Source: Botryllus schlosseri (taxonomy: Eukaryota > Chordata > Ascidiacea > Stolidobranchia > Styelidae). From it: a DNA stretch of 21,051 nucleotides. The notes under the pieces are model-generated. The model had not been told where the DNA came from. It worked only from the letters and a program-made list of their open reading frames with translations, and made no database searches. Made by a program: the position numbers and the translations under genes. The stretch spans positions 1 through 21,051 of the forward strand of contig ATSW01104401.1 in assembly GCA_000444245.1 (NCBI GenBank), read 5' to 3'. Shown piece by piece: positions 18,162 to 21,051 of the stretch (position 1 is its first letter; every line of letters begins with the position of its first letter).

Positions 18162-18169
18162 GTCACGAT

Positions 18170-18516
18170 GAATTTAACTGTCGCGATTGGTGCTATACAA
18201 AAAGCTACCATGTACTGGTGGTAGAACATATCAAAGACTATCCATATATAAATAAAAAATTTCGATATCCCAATATCATAGTACAGTGGTAATATTTTTT
18301 TATACCCAAGTAAAGTCGAATGAACTGCAAGGCGAAATCAAGTTACTCATTCACCAATCACCATAGACTATCAACAGAACTATACCAATACAGATGCCAG
18401 TCTCACAGTTCACGTTCATTGTGATATCAAAAATTTAATTGAGCCGGCAACAGTTACTCAAATCAGCAACGCATCAGATCACATTTCTTGAAGATAGGTT
18501 GTAGTTTACAAAGGAT
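18170..18516. other. Downstream region of IQCB1
   Basis: The gene's 3' untranslated region is expected in the right part of this stretch. Nothing else is recognised between the hAT element and the stop codon. Confidence 0.5.
18434..18439 (-). terminator. Candidate polyadenylation signal ATTAAA for IQCB1
   Basis: TTTAAT on the plus strand reads ATTAAA on the minus strand, about 78 bases past the IQCB1 stop codon. ATTAAA is the commonest variant signal. Confidence 0.45.
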
Positions 18517-20376
18517 TCACCCAAAAAGGTTGTCGAAATTACCAGGTGTTCTTAAGAACTCTTCAATATCGTTTTGCTCCTGGTCATAGACCGGCGCAAT
18601 TTTAGCATCAAACGGATCTAAACTATCCCCTGTATCAAAGGCAAGCTTTTGCCACCATTGCGAAGTAAAATCCTTCATTGCTCTGTAATGCTCCCTTTCA
18701 GCAGCGACGGCAACTGCGTTTGATGCCGACGACAGATTGTCAACATCGACCTTGGTTGCTGTTGTTAAATCAGGAAGATTAGATAACACCTCTTCCTCAA
18801 TATGAATTTTCGTGAGCAGTGCATCCAGCTTGGGATCCCGGAATTGAATTCTTTCATTGCGATTGGAATGATACAAAAGTAGCCTTTGTTGCGTCAAATC
18901 GTGGATAGCCTGGGCCTCGGACAGTGGAACGTCTTTTTTACAAGCGATCGTCTTTTTTTGTTCTATTTCGAATTGATAGTCTTCTCTCAGTTCCTTTGGC
19001 ACCATCGGGTACTTCGACACCTGGTTAGGCTTTGAAGAACGCGCATTTCTTTGACGCTTCAAAAACTTTCTTATCCCTCTCTGTATAATGATTGCGGCGT
19101 TGACTTGTTTTTGAAGTAATTTCTTCTTTTTGTAACGTTTCTTCTGCGAGCAGCCTCTCCATATGGTTTGAATTTTGACGGCTGCCTTTTCCTCCTCTTT
19201 TTGAATGTGTCTGTTTACACTCCTGGCCGGCACAATCTCAAGCATTTGCAACTGTTTTTCCCGTGCCAATCTCACTTGCCGCTTCCGATGCAATTCGGCC
19301 TCGTACCTTTGTTCAAATCCCAATCTTTCTTTCAATGCGGCTTGCAGGTTTTCTTGTCTTTTTCTCCGGAAAGAGCTCTGAAGAGACGGAATCACTTTGT
19401 GTAACTTTCCCACTCTTGCCCGTGTCTTCCAGCCTTGATAGGCAGCCCATATCACCTTCACGGCGCGCGTTCTTCTGGCGAGTTCAGCCAGCTTCAGATT
19501 GCCTGCATCCAGAATTTCCATAAGTGCTTTGAGGTTATAATCAAAGCCATGATCGAGCCATTTTGTCATCAACGCTTTCAGACCCTTGTATCTCATTGTC
19601 ATTTTACCAGCTAGATCAGGGTAAGCGTCGATCATCATAAGCAGGGCTTTCACAATGAGTCCGACAAGATCATCGCTCTGAGAGGAGGTAATTTTGAAGA
19701 TTAATTCATCCAGCAAATGGTTCGCTGATGCCGAGCGAAGTTTTTCGACGCAGCTAGAATCAACTCTTACGCATCTCTGAACGAGCTTCATAACAAGGAC
19801 TTGTCGTTTTTCCATCTCTGCATTATCTTCTATGAGCAGTCGGATTAAGTTGTCGGATTCTAGCACGGTCCGAGCAAGGTAGATTTGAGACGTCACGAGA
19901 TTTACGAGAGAATCCATAATTGATTGAAATTGACCGAGTCGAGATGCGATTGTCTCGGCATGTGTCCCATATTGTATTGATCCAAACTGCTTCCAGTTTT
20001 CATAATATTGCTCCAAAATAACAAATGCAAGATATAATATCGAGTTTACAGCATCGGGGAGAGTGAGATCTTTCACTTCCTCGTGATTTTCAAGACTTAT
20101 CGAATAGCAGCACTGACTTAAAATCTCCACAATACTGACTGCCGTGGCAAAGCCATTTTTCACCTTCGAGTGATCGTACTTCAGCACAATTGCACACCAT
20201 GGAAGTAAGTCGTAATCCAAGATCAACTCTTTGATGTTTTGCAGTTCTTGAGGAGTTTGTTGACTGCGGTGTAAGATATATTTCAATCTTACAAGAAGGG
20301 CTGGAATTTCATTGTCGTTTGCTTCCGATACGACACTCGCAAGCCTAATGACTTCTTCATGTTCGGAGTTAGGCAT
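18517..20376 (-). CDS. IQCB1: IQ calmodulin-binding motif protein 1 (nephrocystin-5), single exon
   Basis: The frame encodes 619 residues from ATG at 20376 to TGA at 18517; human IQCB1 has 598. The ATG is chosen because an in-frame stop lies upstream near 20434, an A sits at -3, and the resulting start aligns with the human N terminus. In order: a helical, armadillo-like N-terminal half (about 1-300, with ILSQCC near 86 and YKGLKALM near 263); an IQ-like motif near 305-321; a basic coiled coil near 344-392 with QLQMLEIV, nearly identical to human; IQ motifs AAVKIQTIWRGCSQKKRY near 398-415 and AAIIIQRGIRKFLKRQR near 427-443; and a C-terminal WWQKL...TGD block near 575-585 shared with human. 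In known family members the protein binds calmodulin and CEP290 and acts at the centrosome and ciliary transition zone; human mutations cause Senior-Loken syndrome. It is unusual in having no introns here, whereas the human gene has many. No stop or frameshift is seen, so it appears functional. No adjacent gene suggests co-regulation. Confidence 0.94.
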   Translation of the reverse strand: MPNSEHEEVIRLASVVSEANDNEIPALLVRLKYILHRSQQTPQELQNIKELILDYDLLPWCAIVLKYDHSKVKNGFATAVSIVEILSQCCYSISLENHEEVKDLTLPDAVNSILYLAFVILEQYYENWKQFGSIQYGTHAETIASRLGQFQSIMDSLVNLVTSQIYLARTVLESDNLIRLLIEDNAEMEKRQVLVMKLVQRCVRVDSSCVEKLRSASANHLLDELIFKITSSQSDDLVGLIVKALLMMIDAYPDLAGKMTMRYKGLKALMTKWLDHGFDYNLKALMEILDAGNLKLAELARRTRAVKVIWAAYQGWKTRARVGKLHKVIPSLQSSFRRKRQENLQAALKERLGFEQRYEAELHRKRQVRLAREKQLQMLEIVPARSVNRHIQKEEEKAAVKIQTIWRGCSQKKRYKKKKLLQKQVNAAIIIQRGIRKFLKRQRNARSSKPNQVSKYPMVPKELREDYQFEIEQKKTIACKKDVPLSEAQAIHDLTQQRLLLYHSNRNERIQFRDPKLDALLTKIHIEEEVLSNLPDLTTATKVDVDNLSSASNAVAVAAEREHYRAMKDFTSQWWQKLAFDTGDSLDPFDAKIAPVYDQEQNDIEEFLRTPGNFDNLFG

Positions 20377-20656
20377 TTTCCAGATTGAACCCACCGCCTC
20401 TTTGGCGCAAGTGGTCGGGCTGTTATTTCTTTATCAGAAAATTATGCAGGCACAATAGAAATATTATAAAACTGGCAGCGGTGAGGGTAACTGAGCAGTT
20501 CTACCAAACCAAGACCAACCGCTCAATCGCCAATATTATTTTTGTGTTGATTCCATATTTCACGCACTGTTGGTTCCTTAGTTAACTGCTGTACCATAGA
20601 GGTATTGCAGATAAAATTGGTTGTCGAAGACATTACAGTACATTGCAATTTCTAAT
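20377..20656. other. 5' flank of IQCB1
   Basis: This should contain the 5' untranslated region and promoter. There is no convincing TATA box. An in-frame stop upstream of the ATG, near 20434, bounds the coding region. Confidence 0.4.
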
Positions 20657-20845
20657 AATAGTAGTAAAGTCACCACATTATTGGTATTTCGTCTATCAGT
20701 CCTGATACTTGAAAATATGGCCAGAAACTGTTAACACTGGGGAAAATTACGACATTATGAATGCGANTCATTCTATATCACTTGAGCAGAGTTGAAAAAG
20801 TGCGTTGAACCTGATTGANCTGAAAACTGCACATAAACAGACATG
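20657..20845 (+). repeat. Dispersed repeat REP-B copy 2 (matches 7231-7420)
   Basis: It is collinear with 7231-7420: TAGTAGT, CCACATTATT, CAGTCCTGATACTTGAAAAT, CATTCTATATCAC, GAGCAGAGTTGAAAAA, GTTGAACC. It contains two N bases. It lies about 280 bases upstream of the IQCB1 start codon, so it could overlap the promoter region. Confidence 0.75.
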
Positions 20846-20849
20846 CCAC

Positions 20850-21051
20850 CAGTGGCGGCTCGTCCTNTAGGGCAACTGGGGCATTGCCCCACGTAAAATT
20901 CTGTTCAATAACAATTCTTTACCGTTTATAGACGCACNGCAAAATCACAGCGAAAATCGTATTCTTCTTGTCCTTTCGTTNGTAAATGCCCATATATAGC
21001 GAAGTCTCTGCGAAAATCGAATTCTCTTCNGTGTTTTCGCTTTGCGAATGC
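20850..21051 (+). mobile_element. Left part of a CAGTGGCGGCTCG-ended element, cut by the window edge
   Basis: CAGTGGCGGCTCGTCC, then AGGGCAACTGGGGCATTGCC, resembles the start of known short DNA elements with a GGGGCATTGCCCC core. From about 20950 the words GCGAAAATCG.ATTCT and TTTCG recur as an imperfect tandem repeat with a period of about 60 bases. The other end is not in the window, so class and length are unknown. Four N bases lie here. Confidence 0.45.

Noticed and set aside
20374-20394. An upstream GTG that would extend IQCB1 by six residues
   Set aside because: Nuclear genes of animals start at ATG; the ATG at 20376 has a good context and aligns with the human N terminus.
1-21051. Retroelements with reverse transcriptase, retroviral or Polinton-like elements, CRISPR arrays, rRNA genes
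   Set aside because: No reverse transcriptase, integrase or capsid motif, no long terminal repeat pair, no regular spacer array and no rRNA sequence was recognised on either strand.

Overview
The window is eukaryotic, animal nuclear DNA: one clear protein-coding gene at the right end and about 18 kb of repeat-rich, gene-poor sequence to its left. The gene is an ortholog of IQCB1 (NPHP5), a protein of the ciliary transition zone, so the host is a ciliated animal. The mix of short non-autonomous DNA transposons and a tRNA-derived SINE fits an invertebrate (possibly deuterostome) genome, but the species cannot be read from the sequence. Scattered single N bases show a draft or polymorphic consensus.

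Layout. Positions 1-1060 hold the right end of a hAT transposon and a copy of a palindromic repeat family, here called REP-A, with strong foldback arms at 800-1053. Positions 1280-1640 hold a small TA-flanked element. On the minus strand from about 3120 down to 1950 lies a decayed copy of a dispersed, unnamed gene family. Positions 3665-5900 are mostly unexplained, apart from a candidate host exon at 4467-4730 (minus). Positions 5950-6140 hold a minisatellite joined to a REP-A end. Positions 6493-8883 appear to be one large hAT-type element with GATTAC-rich ends, filled with other repeats including a SINE. Positions 9189-11386 are a three-level nest: a TA-type inverted-repeat element containing a hAT element (9893-11244), which contains a REP-A copy. 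Positions 12685-18169 are a chain of hAT elements, four of them with perfect 8-bp target duplications. IQCB1 is encoded on the minus strand at 18517-20376 in one uninterrupted reading frame, followed to the right by another dispersed repeat and the cut-off start of a further element.

How the parts relate. The transposon copies with both ends visible show no transposase gene I could recognise, so they are best read as non-autonomous passengers mobilised from elsewhere. Five hAT insertions have exact 8-bp duplications. Three fit the nnnTAnnn target pattern and two fit nTnnnnAn, which suggests at least two different hAT transposase lineages were active. IQCB1 appears intact and clean of insertions; its human counterpart has many introns, so the single-exon structure is the main gene-level oddity. 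I did not find a new multi-gene system. The most unusual structures are the foldback arms of REP-A, the nested elements, and the decayed dispersed gene.
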